Shown here piece after piece: positions 5,410 through 5,640 of a DNA stretch of 5,640 bases. A program made the position numbers and the translations under genes. The notes under the pieces were generated by a model, which was given only the letters and a program-made list of their open reading frames with translations, searched no databases and was not told the origin of the DNA. Numbering within the stretch: position 1 is the first letter of the stretch; every line of letters starts with the position of its first letter. The stretch is from Spirochaetaceae bacterium (GTDB lineage: Bacteria > Spirochaetota > Spirochaetia > Treponematales > Rectinemataceae), in assembly GCA_016794765.1 (NCBI GenBank), contig JAEUJG010000118.1, positions 1-5,640 of the forward strand, written 5' to 3'.

Positions 5410-5634
5410 TCAGCGGTCCTCGCGCACGAGGGGGCGCAGGAGGGGGTCGAGCCCGTTCGCCTTGATCTCGTAGAGCTCGGCGAGCAGCCTGCCTATCTCG
5501 CCCTCGGGCCAACCCTTGTTCGCGAACCAGACGACGTAGGCCTCCGGCAGGTCGATGAGGAGCCGGCCCGAATACTTGCCGAAGGGCATCCGCGCGTTGG
5601 CGAGCTTGAGCAGGGCCTCGTGTCCGACGTTCAC
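5410..5634 (-). CDS. Small DUF3820-type protein
   Basis: The minus-strand frame encodes up to 74 residues from GTG 5634-5632 to TGA 5412-5410. The core reads ARMPFGKYSGRLLIDLPEAY, then VVWFANKGWPEGEIGRLLAELYEIKANGL and PLLRPL. The 'MPFGKYxGRLLIDLPExYxVWF' pattern is the mark of DUF3820 proteins, which are about 70 residues long and have no established function. GTG 5634 gives the usual short lead before the core. The frame stays open for the 6 bases left before the window edge and any ribosome binding site lies outside, so the true start could be upstream; ATG within the core (M16) would cut off the expected lead. It is convergent with the TtcA-like gene, 46 bases apart. The protein is soluble, with no signal peptide or membrane segment. 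Confidence 0.82.
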   Translation of the reverse strand: MNVGHEALLKLANARMPFGKYSGRLLIDLPEAYVVWFANKGWPEGEIGRLLAELYEIKANGLDPLLRPLVREDR

Positions 5635-5640
5635 GAGCGG

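Overview
The window is a G+C-rich bacterial segment, densely packed with genes. Six of the seven genes are on the plus strand, and the last is on the minus strand and convergent. No mobile element, CRISPR array, tRNA or rRNA is visible. The lineage cannot be fixed from the sequence alone. A LicA/LicC pair, a short TtcA-type enzyme, a lysine-rich HU and a DUF3820-type protein together would fit a high-GC spirochaete, but that is a weak inference.

Region 1 (1-2680) looks like one operon. It holds the C-terminal end of a membrane transporter (probably an APC-type permease), a nucleotidyltransferase-fold protein of unknown role, a LicA-type choline/ethanolamine kinase and a LicC-type cytidylyltransferase. 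The first three genes are joined by 4-base stop/start overlaps (GTGA and TTGA), so translation is probably coupled. LicC follows after 39 bases with its own strong ribosome binding site. LicA and LicC would convert an imported amino-alcohol (choline by homology) to its phosphate and then to the CDP form, the activated headgroup donor for phospholipids or surface glycans. The final transferase is not in this window.

Region 2 (2681-3120) is a self-contained transcription unit for an HU-family nucleoid protein. It has a good sigma-70-type promoter, a short leader with a strong Shine-Dalgarno site, and an 11-bp GC-rich hairpin just after the stop codon.

Region 3 (3121-4599) encodes a 12-helix major facilitator transporter with a low-complexity central loop and an Ala/Pro-rich cytoplasmic tail. 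It is preceded by an operator-like inverted repeat. Region 4 (4600-5363) encodes a compact TtcA-like tRNA 2-thiocytidine synthetase. Region 5 (5364-5640) holds a convergent small DUF3820-type gene whose start lies at the window edge.

The most interesting item is the nucleotidyltransferase-fold gene locked between a transporter and the CDP-choline genes. The rest of the window looks like ordinary housekeeping and accessory genes.
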